Virus record (IMG/VR): IMGVR_UViG_3300043410_000783
Span: 1-27,687 of that record
Direction: 5' to 3' (one strand)
Length of the DNA: 27,687 nt
Origin: a virus
A program made the translations under genes and the position numbers. The notes below the pieces were generated by a model. It did not search any database. It was given only the letters and a program-made list of their open reading frames with translations, and was not told where the DNA came from. This document shows positions 19,404 through 27,578 of the stretch, one piece after another. The first letter of the stretch is position 1, and each line of letters starts with the position of its first letter.

Positions 19404-20154
19404 TGGCAAGCCAACAGTCATGGTCGGCACACCTGCTTATGGCGGAGCTATGTTCATGGAGTACGTGGATAGTTTGCTACGGAACATAGGCTACCTGAAG
19501 GAGCAGGGGATAGAGTGCCGCTGGCAGTTCATGAACAAAGAAGCACTGATCACCCGCGCCAGGAATGAGATAGCCAGATACTTTTTGGAAGAGACGCGGG
19601 ACGATTACCTGATGTTTATAGACGCTGACATCTGGTTCCCGACGGATGCCATCCACAAGTTAATACAGGCGGATAAAGATATCGTAGTTGGGATTTACCC
19701 TAAGAAGTTCTTCTTTTGGGAAAGAATCCGTGAAGCTGCGCTCAGGGGTGAGAAAGATATTGAGAAGTTTGGCTGTAGCTATGTCCTCAATACTGTGGAA
19801 GACAGCGGGGACGGAGTGATACTGGACAACGAAGGGCTGGTCGAAGTTCTGCACGGCGGCACAGGGTTTATGTTGATCAAGCGTAAGGTATTAAAAGACC
19901 TGAAGTTCAAGGTGCCAACCTACCGGACGTCCCTGATCCAAGACAACGGGCAATTCTTAGCCCCTCTGACCCGCGAGTACTTCGGTACAAGCATCACAGA
20001 ACTCGGCATGTTGCTGTCGGAAGATTACCACTTCTGCGAGCTGTGGAAGAAAGAAGGCGGAAAGATATACGCAGATCCAACTATCGAGCTGCGACATGTA
20101 GGACAACATACGTTTAACGGAGACCTGATGCGAGCAGGCAGGAACAATACCTGA
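19396..20154 (+). CDS. GT-A type glycosyltransferase, copy 1
   Basis: 252 residues beginning MVDGKPTVMVGTPAYGGAMF. DYLMFIDADIWF near residue 72 holds the DxD metal/nucleotide-sugar motif; IVVGIYPKK, then GGTGFMLIKRKVL and LLSEDYHFCELWKKEGGKIY with RHVG follow. This order is that of a family of GT2-like/Anp1-like phage enzymes. A paralog is at 22308. Start overlaps the regulator gene end. Acceptor unknown: phage DNA, virion protein or host surface. Confidence 0.8.
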   Translation: MVDGKPTVMVGTPAYGGAMFMEYVDSLLRNIGYLKEQGIECRWQFMNKEALITRARNEIARYFLEETRDDYLMFIDADIWFPTDAIHKLIQADKDIVVGIYPKKFFFWERIREAALRGEKDIEKFGCSYVLNTVEDSGDGVILDNEGLVEVLHGGTGFMLIKRKVLKDLKFKVPTYRTSLIQDNGQFLAPLTREYFGTSITELGMLLSEDYHFCELWKKEGGKIYADPTIELRHVGQHTFNGDLMRAGRNNT

Positions 20155-20195
20155 GTGTGATAAGGTAAAGATTCCGTGTTTTCAAGGAGGCAACT

Positions 20196-20438
20196 ATGTT
20201 ACGAGACGGTAAGTTTATTAAGGAAGACCCACCCAAGATTGGCTCACATTATGTGCCGCAGTTTTATACGTCTGTTTCTACCGGCGAACCAACGGTGGAG
20301 TACCAGAGCCGCTGGCAGAACGTCCATGAGAAATACCTGTCATCTATAGATGTAGGCGCGTGGATAGTCCTGTTCTACGCGGCTATAGGCGTGGCACTGA
20401 CCATAGTGCGGGCGCTGATTGACTGGGTTTTTAAATGA
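20196..20438 (+). CDS. Small C-tail-anchored membrane protein
   Basis: 80 residues beginning MLRDGKFIKEDPPKIGSHYV. A soluble N-terminus (DPPKIGSHYVPQFYTSVSTGEP) is followed by one C-terminal hydrophobic helix (GAWIVLFYAAIGVALTIVRALI). The first motif is known to me from other small phage proteins without function. AAGGAGGCAACT ahead of ATG is one of the strongest ribosome sites in the operon, so it is probably well expressed. Confidence 0.7.
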   Translation: MLRDGKFIKEDPPKIGSHYVPQFYTSVSTGEPTVEYQSRWQNVHEKYLSSIDVGAWIVLFYAAIGVALTIVRALIDWVFK

Positions 20439-20629
20439 GCCGAAAGCTGTTTGAGACAGTAAACAAAGCGGCGGAGGAGTTAGATCTTATCTACGCACCA
20501 GACTCCGCTGCTTGGGCTTGTATGAGAAGCATTGCAAAAGTAATAGAAGTACGCGAGAGAGAAAGATGCGCGGAGATATGCGAGCAGCTAGGACTGCCGG
20601 AAGCAGCGGCAAAAATAAGGGGAGAGTGA
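20435..20629 (+). CDS. Small protein of the 'RERERC...AAAKIRGE' family
   Basis: 64 residues beginning MSRKLFETVNKAAEELDLIY. Its end VRERERCAEICEQLGLPEAAAKIRGE matches proteins at 12507, 14173 and 14397. ATGA overlap with the membrane protein gene; its TGA overlaps the start of the next glycosyltransferase. Function unknown. Confidence 0.68.
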   Translation: MSRKLFETVNKAAEELDLIYAPDSAAWACMRSIAKVIEVRERERCAEICEQLGLPEAAAKIRGE

Positions 20630-21576
20630 TGAAGGTAGTAATACAGAACCACTACGAGTTCATAACTACAGATGGCTACCTGTTTAAGAATGAGAACAGC
20701 GACGTAGGCCACAACCTGCTACGCCCGTGGGTGCAGCTCTACAAGATGGGCAAAGAGATGGGCATCCAGTTCTACACGCCCGACCAGATAGATCTGTACA
20801 CCATAGACCTAGCCATCTTTATGGACAGACCAAAGGTCGAGCCTGATATTCCAGGAGCCAACAAGATACTGATTCTGTACGAGCCAGAAGCTGTGCTGCC
20901 GGACAACTGGGACGAGGCGTATCACGACCGCTTCGATAAGGTGCTGACTTGGAATGACAAGCTGGTCAACCGCCAGAACTATATCAAGCACAACTTCACC
21001 GTTGACTGGACTGACCGCATGTCCTGCCGCATCAGTGAGGACGAGTTCAACAAGCGCAAGTTGCTGTGCATGATGCAGACCGCTAAGAACAGCGACCAGC
21101 CACGCAGCCTGTATCCCAAGCGGATAGAAGCTATCCAGTGGTTCCAGCAAAACGCCATGTTTGAGTTTGATCTCTGGGGCAGAGGCTGGCCTATCCAATC
21201 GTTCCCTGTCTGCAAAGGGGTGACAACTAACAAGTTATCCACCTACAGCAAGTACAAGTTTGCGCTGACATTTGAGAACTGCGACAACGCGCCAGGCTAC
21301 ATATCAGAAAAGATATTGGATGCATTCATGGCTGGCATCGTACCTATCTACTGGGGTGCGCCGAACGTCACTACCCACATACCGGCTGAGTGCTTCATAG
21401 ACATGCGGGATTTTCAAAGCTATGCCGACTTGTACAAGTATCTGAAAGGCGTGAGCTACATACGGTATTGCGAATACTTGGAAGCTATAGACAGCTTCAT
21501 CCGCTCTGACAAAGCCAACCAATTTGACAGCAACGAGGAAGTTAAAGACTTGCTGCGTTTGATAGGGAGTTATTAA
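20629..21576 (+). CDS. GT10-like fucosyltransferase
   Basis: 315 residues beginning MKVVIQNHYEFITTDGYLFK; start fixed by GGGGAGAGTG ahead, an upstream frame to 20512 being a shadow. Residues about 210-270 contain KYKFALTFENCDNAPGYISE, then KILDAFMAGIVPIYWGAPNV and CFIDMRDF: the conserved donor-binding block of alpha-1,3/4-fucosyltransferases (GT10). It should transfer fucose or a similar 6-deoxysugar from a nucleotide sugar. Together with the deoxysugar block it suggests the phage builds a decorated glycan. Confidence 0.85.
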   Translation: MKVVIQNHYEFITTDGYLFKNENSDVGHNLLRPWVQLYKMGKEMGIQFYTPDQIDLYTIDLAIFMDRPKVEPDIPGANKILILYEPEAVLPDNWDEAYHDRFDKVLTWNDKLVNRQNYIKHNFTVDWTDRMSCRISEDEFNKRKLLCMMQTAKNSDQPRSLYPKRIEAIQWFQQNAMFEFDLWGRGWPIQSFPVCKGVTTNKLSTYSKYKFALTFENCDNAPGYISEKILDAFMAGIVPIYWGAPNVTTHIPAECFIDMRDFQSYADLYKYLKGVSYIRYCEYLEAIDSFIRSDKANQFDSNEEVKDLLRLIGSY

Positions 21577-22298
21577 TGAGCTTGACCGTAGCAGTAATCA
21601 CATCCACTCGCGGCAGGCCAACTATCAAGCAGGCCAACGAGTCCATCAGGAACCAAACCTATGGCGCTACCCACTACGTTTTCGCGCACGGCAGGGACTG
21701 CTGGGATGCGGTAGAGAACAACATGAAGGAAATTGCAAATGCACAAGTGGTTAATCTTCCTCGGGCTAACGGTGGCAATGGCTATGGTATGGCTCCCGTT
21801 TTTGCTCTGGCTCCATTCGTTGTAGAAGAAGATATCGTCTTCTACCTTGATGACGATAACTGGTATGACCCAGACCACATCGAATCCCTAGTGGAGATGA
21901 TAGAGAAGCACGACCTCGGCTGGGCGTACAGCCTGCGCAAGATCGTAGACCACGACGGCAACCTGATCTGTGAGGACAACTGTGAATCACTGGGATGTAT
22001 TCCTAACTCACATCAGCAGTACCTCGTTGACAATTCCTGCTATGCCGTCAGAACAGATGTAGCGCGCAAGCACAGCCATGCTTGGTATGTCCCCATTATT
22101 TCTGATAGGAACTTCCAGGCTGAACTTATGCGGGCGAAGGTGCCAGCAGGAACAACAGGCAAACACAGCGTTAATTACAGACTATCCAAAGATGGTACAG
22201 GGGGTATGACGAAAGAGAAATTCGAAGGCAACAACGAGTGGATGAAACAAAACCGTCCTGACTTTTCGTGGACAAAAAAACAAATCTTTAATTTCTAG
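21576..22298 (+). CDS. GT2-like glycosyltransferase
   Basis: 240 residues beginning MSLTVAVITSTRGRPTIKQA. N-terminal strand VAVITSTRGRP, then SIRNQTYGATHYVFAHG and the DxD-type EEDIVFYLDDDNWYDPDHIE near residues 83-102 indicate a family 2 GT-A fold. Acceptor-side part has NSCYAVRTDVARKHSHAW. Start overlaps the GT10-like stop. Part of the glycosylation operon. Confidence 0.82.
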   Translation: MSLTVAVITSTRGRPTIKQANESIRNQTYGATHYVFAHGRDCWDAVENNMKEIANAQVVNLPRANGGNGYGMAPVFALAPFVVEEDIVFYLDDDNWYDPDHIESLVEMIEKHDLGWAYSLRKIVDHDGNLICEDNCESLGCIPNSHQQYLVDNSCYAVRTDVARKHSHAWYVPIISDRNFQAELMRAKVPAGTTGKHSVNYRLSKDGTGGMTKEKFEGNNEWMKQNRPDFSWTKKQIFNF

Positions 22299-22307
22299 GA
22301 GAACCTT

Positions 22308-23090
22308 GTGGCAAAACTTTTCATTTCGACACCTATGTACGGAGGACTTTGCTATGGCTACTACGCTCAGTCTTTATTAACTTTGCAAAGCACACTACAG
22401 CAAAACAAGATTGACACTGCTGTCAGCTTCTTGTTCAACGAATCCCTGATCCAACGCGCACGTAACGCTATGGCGCACGGATTCCTGAAGACTGACTTCA
22501 CCCATCTGATGTTTATCGATGCAGACATCCGCTTTAATCCAGCAGACGTACTCCCTATGATGTTGGCAGACAAGCCCATCATCTGCGGTATCTATCCCAA
22601 GAAAGAATTGAACTGGGCGCAGATCCACAAGGCCGCGCAGGCAGGTGTGCCAGCAGACCAGCTCCGTCATTTCTCCGGCTCATTCGTGGTGAACCTTATG
22701 AACTACGCCGAGCAAGTACAGGTAGATCTGAACTCCCCAGTAGAGATCTGGAATGGTGGCACAGGCTTCATGTTAATCAAGCGCGAAGTTTTTGAGCAGC
22801 TACGCGAGCACGTACCTAGCTATATCAATGACACCCATGATCTTGGCGGCAACATTGGCAACGAACGTATCTCCGAGTTCTTTGCTACCAGCATTGAACC
22901 TACTGGTGAACGTCTGCTATCTGAGGACTACCACTTTTGCAGAGAATGGCGTGAGAAGTGCGGCGGTACTGTATGGGCTGCACCATGGGCGAAGCTTGCA
23001 CATATCGGCACACACATGTTCGACGGCATCCTCACTCCACAGCCTGAGCAATATCTCCAGCAAACACAACCACAGGCGACGCCAGTATGA
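22308..23090 (+). CDS. GT-A type glycosyltransferase, copy 2
   Basis: 260 residues, GTG start after TAGGAGAACCTT. HLMFIDADIRFNPADVLP, IICGIYPKKELNW, NGGTGFMLIKREVFEQL and LLSEDYHFCREWREKCGG parallel the protein at 19396 throughout, so the two are paralogs with probably different acceptors. The C-terminus has a Gln/Pro-rich tail (QPEQYLQQTQPQATPV). Its end overlaps the aminotransferase-fold gene. Confidence 0.8.
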   Translation: MAKLFISTPMYGGLCYGYYAQSLLTLQSTLQQNKIDTAVSFLFNESLIQRARNAMAHGFLKTDFTHLMFIDADIRFNPADVLPMMLADKPIICGIYPKKELNWAQIHKAAQAGVPADQLRHFSGSFVVNLMNYAEQVQVDLNSPVEIWNGGTGFMLIKREVFEQLREHVPSYINDTHDLGGNIGNERISEFFATSIEPTGERLLSEDYHFCREWREKCGGTVWAAPWAKLAHIGTHMFDGILTPQPEQYLQQTQPQATPV

Positions 23091-24319
23091 GTTTCATCCC
23101 CGGAGAAACCTTTATCCCTGCCTCTGGGCAGGTGATAGGGGATCGAGAGAAGGACTACATGCACGATGCGGTGGATAAGGGCTGGCTCACTGCGGGCCAG
23201 TACAACCGCTGGTTTGAGGATGGCATGACCAAGTATCTGGGATGCAAGGCTGTGCGCACAGTCAACTCAGGCAGCTCTGCTAACCTCATAGCCTTCTCAG
23301 CTCTGACCTCCCCGAAGTTGGGGGACAGGGCTATTAAGAAGGGGGATGAAGTTATCTCTGTTGCCTGCGGGTTTCCTACCACGATCAACCCAATCATCCA
23401 GTTTGGCGCGGTGCCAGTATTCCTAGACGTTAACTGGACGCTGAACATCTGCACCAAGGAACTAGAGAACGCTATCACCAGCAAGACCAAAGCTATCTTC
23501 CTAGCGCACACGCTTGGCAATCCTTTCAACCTTGAAGAGATTGTGAAGGTGGCTAAGAAGTACAACCTGTGGCTGATAGAAGACTGCTGCGACGCGCTGG
23601 GTGCAGAGTGGAAGAACCAGAAGGTAGGCACGTTTGGTGACTTGGCTACGCTGTCATTCTTTCCAGCTCATCACCTGACTATGGGCGAAGGCGGGGCAGT
23701 GGTGATTAACAACACCAAGCTGACCAGACTGGTCGAATCATTCCGTGATTGGGGTCGTGACTGCTGGTGCGAGCCTGGCAAGGACAACACTTGCAAGCAG
23801 AGGTTCTGCCAGAAGTTTGAGGATCTGCCAGAAGGGTACGACCACAAGTACGTCTTCACGCACGTAGGCTACAACATGAAGATCACCGAGATGCAGGCAG
23901 CTTGCGGGTACGGTCAGCTAGAACAGATTGAGAGATTTGTTCAGATGCGCAGGGACAACTACAAGTTTCTGGAAGATAGCCTGAAGCATCAAGAAGATCT
24001 GTGGTTGCCTACTGTCTACCCTGATGCGTGGCCTTCGTGGTTTGGATTTCCTATTACTGTATCTCCGCGAGCTAAGTTCAAGCGGGATGAGTTGACTTGG
24101 TATTTGAACGAACACCAGATTGGAACGCGGCTAGTCTTTGCTGGCAACGCTACCAAGCAGCCATTCTTGAAGGGTCAGAACTACCGCATCCACGGCAGCT
24201 TAGAGAAGACAGACGAGGTTATGAACAACACGTTCTGGGTAGGTGTGCAACCTGCTCTCACCCGCGAGATGCTGACCTACGTGGTGGATACCATCAATAA
24301 ATTTATAAAGGACTACTGA
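23087..24319 (+). CDS. RfbH/E1-type CDP-hexulose 3-dehydratase
   Basis: 410 residues of the DegT/DnrJ/StrS fold. SFFPAHHLTMGEGGA has His where aminotransferases have the PLP-lysine, as in E1 (RfbH/AscC), which removes the 3-OH of CDP-4-keto-6-deoxyglucose using PMP. Cys follow the published E1 cluster spacing C-x57-C-x-C-x7-C exactly: second Cys of EDCCDALG, then CWC and DNTC. GDP-specific ColD lacks that cluster. A reductase (E3) that would complete the step is not in the window. ATGA overlap with the gene before and TGATG with the next. Confidence 0.9.
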   Translation: MSFIPGETFIPASGQVIGDREKDYMHDAVDKGWLTAGQYNRWFEDGMTKYLGCKAVRTVNSGSSANLIAFSALTSPKLGDRAIKKGDEVISVACGFPTTINPIIQFGAVPVFLDVNWTLNICTKELENAITSKTKAIFLAHTLGNPFNLEEIVKVAKKYNLWLIEDCCDALGAEWKNQKVGTFGDLATLSFFPAHHLTMGEGGAVVINNTKLTRLVESFRDWGRDCWCEPGKDNTCKQRFCQKFEDLPEGYDHKYVFTHVGYNMKITEMQAACGYGQLEQIERFVQMRRDNYKFLEDSLKHQEDLWLPTVYPDAWPSWFGFPITVSPRAKFKRDELTWYLNEHQIGTRLVFAGNATKQPFLKGQNYRIHGSLEKTDEVMNNTFWVGVQPALTREMLTYVVDTINKFIKDY

Positions 24320-25332
24320 TGAGAGTAGCTGACTGGATAGCAGAATACCTGTGGGATATAGGAGTCAACAGAGTTCATGGCTTAATGGGCGGTGGAGCAG
24401 CAGGTTTGAATGATGGATTCATCAAGCACCGTGGCATAGAGTACATCTGTTATCACCACGAGCAGGGCGCTGGACATGCAGCTATAGGCGAAGCCAAGTA
24501 CACAGGTAAGCTTGCTGTAGTCAATCCCACCACAGGCTGCGGCGGTACGAACTGCTTGACCAGTGTGCTGAACGCTTGGCAGGATGGTGTGCCAGTCCTA
24601 TTCTTGTCAGGTAACGTGCGGCATGACAACACAGCAGATTGGCTAGACAAATACAAAGGTGTTCGAGTCCGACACTACGGCGCGCAAGAACATCACATTG
24701 TGAATACGGTCAAGTCAATAACCAAACTAGACGCATTCATCACGGATCCAGCAAACGTGGAATACGCAATGCACATGGCTGTAGATCATGCCACACGCGG
24801 CAGACCAGGGCCAGTATGGGTGGATATACCCAGCAACATACAGGCAGCACAGATGCCCGAGCATACGTCTTTAGAATACGTATCTGCTAAACCATTAAGG
24901 TTAACCTTTGACCACGTATCTCTAACATCAAAACTGTATCTTGCCGAGCGCCCAGTTGTACTAGCAGGCACAGGAATAAGACAGTCAGGTTTCGAGAAAG
25001 AATTTATAAAGTTTGTAGAGAAATTCAAAATACCTTACGTCACAACGTATGGTGCACAGGACTACGCACCGTTTGATCATCCGCTGAATATGGGAACCGT
25101 AGGTGTTCGCGGCAGCCGTACTGGTAACTTTGTCATGCAGAACGCTGGCCTGCTACTTATCCTCGGCACATCTATGGGCGCACCAGTAATAGGGTATGAC
25201 CCCAAACAGTTTAGCCCGCAGAGCCACAAGATATATGTGGACATAGAAGAAGGCGAACTGAACAAGAACATTATTCCAATACACGAAAAAATACGTGTAT
25301 CGCTAGATCAATTCTTTGGAGCCATGCTATGA
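24319..25332 (+). CDS. TPP-dependent enzyme, N-terminal part (YerE/acetolactate synthase-like)
   Basis: 337 residues: PYR domain with the catalytic Glu in YICYHHEQGAGHAAIGEAKY near residues 48-60, then VNPTTGCGGTNCLTSVLNAW, and the central domain (PVVLAGTGIRQSG, then GTVGVRGSRTGN). It stops where acetolactate synthase-type proteins normally go on into the PP domain; that part is the next gene. With an E1 in front and a reductase behind, YerE is the best model: it adds a two-carbon unit from pyruvate to a CDP-3,6-dideoxy-4-ketosugar. Plain acetolactate synthase remains possible. Confidence 0.78.
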   Translation: MRVADWIAEYLWDIGVNRVHGLMGGGAAGLNDGFIKHRGIEYICYHHEQGAGHAAIGEAKYTGKLAVVNPTTGCGGTNCLTSVLNAWQDGVPVLFLSGNVRHDNTADWLDKYKGVRVRHYGAQEHHIVNTVKSITKLDAFITDPANVEYAMHMAVDHATRGRPGPVWVDIPSNIQAAQMPEHTSLEYVSAKPLRLTFDHVSLTSKLYLAERPVVLAGTGIRQSGFEKEFIKFVEKFKIPYVTTYGAQDYAPFDHPLNMGTVGVRGSRTGNFVMQNAGLLLILGTSMGAPVIGYDPKQFSPQSHKIYVDIEEGELNKNIIPIHEKIRVSLDQFFGAML

Positions 25333-26060
25333 CAAGACAAGAATGGTTAAAAAAATGTAAACACTGGAAACAGAAATGGTCTCAGCGGGAATACTTGCCA
25401 GACGATAATGGATTAGATATTTATGCAGTGCTTGATGCTGTAAGTAAACACAGTGATGATGAAGCTGTAATTATGTGTGACGCTGGCACAGCTTTCTACA
25501 CAGTCCCGCAGGCGTACAAGTTCAAAGGTAATCAACGGTTAGTGATGAGCCAGTCTCAGGGTGATATGGGCTGGGCTTTGCCTGCTGCTATAGGCGTGGC
25601 TAAAGCTGGAGCTAAACAAGTTATCTGTATTGTGGGTGACGGCAGCTTTATGTCTAACATACAAGAGTTAGCTACCATAAGCGAACATGCTTTAAACATT
25701 AAGATTGTGGTGCTAAACAACTCAGGCTATCTCAGTATCAAGAACACGCAGTCCAAGTTCTACGAAGGCAGAGTGCATGGAACCAGTCCAGACACAGGTG
25801 TGTGGTTCCCTAATTTCAGGGATGTGGCAGCAGCTTTTGATATTAACTACATGTATATAGAAGACATGACAGGGATGAATAGAGATTTTGATCTTTTGTT
25901 TTGTGATTACGATTCAATAATATTTGACTGCCGTTGCACACCAGACCAGCAAGTCCTGCCATCCCAGTCGTTCAAAGACGGCAAGCAAGCACCGCTGCAT
26001 GACATGATTCCATTCCTGTCAGATGAAGAACTACAACAAGAAATGGTGGTGAAGCTATGA
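25329..26060 (+). CDS. TPP-dependent enzyme, C-terminal (PP) part
   Basis: 243 residues beginning MTRQEWLKKCKHWKQKWSQR, a linker like the end of the middle domain in acetolactate synthases. SQGDMGWALPAAIGVAKAG and the thiamine-diphosphate motif GDGSFMSNIQELATISEHAL...VVLNNSGY (GDG-x(n)-NN) are complete. Start overlaps the first part as ATGA, so both halves would be made in equal amounts and form one enzyme. A frame error in the sequence cannot be excluded, but the overlap style matches all other pairs in the operon. Confidence 0.78.
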   Translation: MTRQEWLKKCKHWKQKWSQREYLPDDNGLDIYAVLDAVSKHSDDEAVIMCDAGTAFYTVPQAYKFKGNQRLVMSQSQGDMGWALPAAIGVAKAGAKQVICIVGDGSFMSNIQELATISEHALNIKIVVLNNSGYLSIKNTQSKFYEGRVHGTSPDTGVWFPNFRDVAAAFDINYMYIEDMTGMNRDFDLLFCDYDSIIFDCRCTPDQQVLPSQSFKDGKQAPLHDMIPFLSDEELQQEMVVKL

Positions 26061-26968
26061 AGATAGCCATACTGGGTGCGACTAGCGCCATAGCCAAAGA
26101 CCTGATCCTGTCTTTCAGTGACGAGCACAAGCTTGAGCTGTACTCCCGCAGGATTAGTGAGGTAACAGGATGGATGCTGGAAAATAACCTGCGCAACTTT
26201 ACCTCGCAGAGTTATACAGAATTCAAATACACCCGTGACCTAGACGTCATCATTAACTTCGTAGGCGCTGGCAGTCCTGAGAAAGTCATCAAGCTAGGTG
26301 AGCAGATCTTTGAGATCACCGAGTCTTACGACCGCATGGCGCTAGATTACATAGAGAAAAACCGTGATTGCAAATACATCTTCCTATCCAGCGGGGCAGT
26401 CTTCGGAGACAACTTCAACACCCCCGCAGACATCGACAAAGTATCCGCGTTCCCCATCAATAACCTTCAGCCCCAGCATTACTACGGGTACGCTAAGGCG
26501 ATGGCAGAAGTCAGGCACAGGATTACCAACCGCGATATCGTTGACCTTCGACTGTTCAATTACTTCAGCCCGATGGTAAACATCAACTATCGGTTCATGA
26601 TCACCGACATGATTCGAGCTATCAAAGATAAGTCTGTGTACAAAGTAGACCGTACTCCTATCGTGCGCGACTATGTTGGCCCGTTAGATTTCTACCAGAT
26701 GATCAACGTCCTGCTAACCAAGGACAAGATCAACACCGCTATAGACATGTACAGCCGCCAGCCCATCACGAAGGAAAGCCTGCTGACATCTATGGCGCAG
26801 CGGTATGGTCTGGAGTACGAGACTACCGGCGCACCTGTAGGACTACCAGCAACAGGCGTGAAAGAGAAGTACTACTCAGTAAATACTGCGGCGTATGCTA
26901 TAGGTTACAGACCTACACTGTCATCACTTGAGAATATATTCTTGGCGGTAGACAAAATTCTTAAATGA
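26057..26968 (+). CDS. NAD(P)-dependent epimerase/dehydratase-fold reductase (YerF-like)
   Basis: 303 residues of the extended SDR fold: MKIAILGATSAIAKDLIL (dinucleotide site, a variant of GxxGxxG), VIINFVGAG, YIFLSSGAVFGD and the active-site pair Y-x3-K in YYGYAKAMAEVRHRI near 136. RLFNYFSP then a substrate part follow. In yersiniose synthesis YerF reduces the keto group of the new side chain; this gene is the natural candidate. Another ketosugar reductase or epimerase role is possible. ATGA overlaps on both sides. Confidence 0.78.
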   Translation: MKIAILGATSAIAKDLILSFSDEHKLELYSRRISEVTGWMLENNLRNFTSQSYTEFKYTRDLDVIINFVGAGSPEKVIKLGEQIFEITESYDRMALDYIEKNRDCKYIFLSSGAVFGDNFNTPADIDKVSAFPINNLQPQHYYGYAKAMAEVRHRITNRDIVDLRLFNYFSPMVNINYRFMITDMIRAIKDKSVYKVDRTPIVRDYVGPLDFYQMINVLLTKDKINTAIDMYSRQPITKESLLTSMAQRYGLEYETTGAPVGLPATGVKEKYYSVNTAAYAIGYRPTLSSLENIFLAVDKILK

Positions 26969-27126
26969 ATTACGACCGTAAATACTGCGCCCACTGCAAC
27001 TTCTTTAAGCCGCTAGAAGGCGGTGGGTTAAAGCCAACCAGAGGCAGCCCGCGTTGGTGCTGTAAAGAATGTCTAGCCAGGATAGAAGCGAGGAAGAAAA
27101 AGAATGTGGTGCCCAACTTGCGATAA
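26965..27126 (+). CDS. Small zinc-ribbon protein, 53 aa
   Basis: It begins MNYDRKYCAHCNFFKPLEGG and continues to RWCCKECLARIEARKKK. CAHC and CKEC form a four-Cys metal site, and a Lys/Arg-rich end follows. Start overlaps the previous stop as ATGA. Too short for usual gene-length cutoffs. Probably a nucleic-acid binding or adaptor protein. Confidence 0.7.
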   Translation: MNYDRKYCAHCNFFKPLEGGGLKPTRGSPRWCCKECLARIEARKKKNVVPNLR

Positions 27127-27301
27127 ACCTACTCAAGTCACAGACACGCGCAAGTACAGAGACATATCCAATACCTTTGACTTTGTGCAGCGGCAGCGTG
27201 TCTGTCGGGAATGTGGGCACAAGTTTGTGTCTATAGAAATCCCGCAAGAGACTTGGGAAAAATACTACAAATTACCGAAGAGATACCGTGAAAACAGTTA
27301 A
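27104..27301 (+). CDS. NrdR-like zinc-ribbon protein
   Basis: 65 residues: MWCPTCDKPTQVTDTRKYRD, then RQRVCRECGHKFVSIEIPQE. The C-x2-C...C-x2-C ribbon and T-x(n)-R pattern match the N-terminal ribbon of NrdR, the ribonucleotide reductase repressor, but the ATP-cone is absent. Phages carry such short forms; they may bind DNA. It overlaps both neighbours by some 15-25 bases. Confidence 0.7.
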   Translation: MWCPTCDKPTQVTDTRKYRDISNTFDFVQRQRVCRECGHKFVSIEIPQETWEKYYKLPKRYRENS

Positions 27302-27578
27302 AGAGTATATGAACGAAGTAGCTGGCATAGGGTGCGTGATGTGTCACCACCTTGGGAACGGGTATTCGCCTGCCGTTCTCCACCATCCCCGCGACGCAGT
27401 GGGTGGGGCGCAGCGAGCGTCAGATTGGCTTGTGATCCCCCTGTGTCCAGAACACCATGTTGGAAAGTCAGGTTACCATGGGTTAGGTAGCAGAGGGTTT
27501 TATACACGGTATAAGCTCACAGAGTGGGATCTAATGGCGATGACTATTGAGCTTCATAACAACACTAGGGTCGATTAA
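27288..27578 (+). CDS. Ref-like (RecA-dependent nuclease) HNH-type protein
   Basis: 96 residues from GTG 27288; ATG 27309 is an alternative. CVMCHHLGNG, LHHPRDAVGGAQRASDWLVI, PLCPEHHVGKSGYHGLGSRG and EWDLMAMTI follow the pattern of P1 Ref and similar proteins, where His and Cys bind metals for a nuclease that acts at RecA filaments. Its length is near half of P1 Ref because it lacks the N-terminal arm. A role in recombination or host DNA damage is likely. Confidence 0.8.
   Translation: MKTVKEYMNEVAGIGCVMCHHLGNGYSPAVLHHPRDAVGGAQRASDWLVIPLCPEHHVGKSGYHGLGSRGFYTRYKLTEWDLMAMTIELHNNTRVD

Noticed and set aside
20809-21242. Minus-strand frames opposite the GT10-like gene
   Set aside because: Shadow frames without start signals, opposite a gene with conserved motifs.
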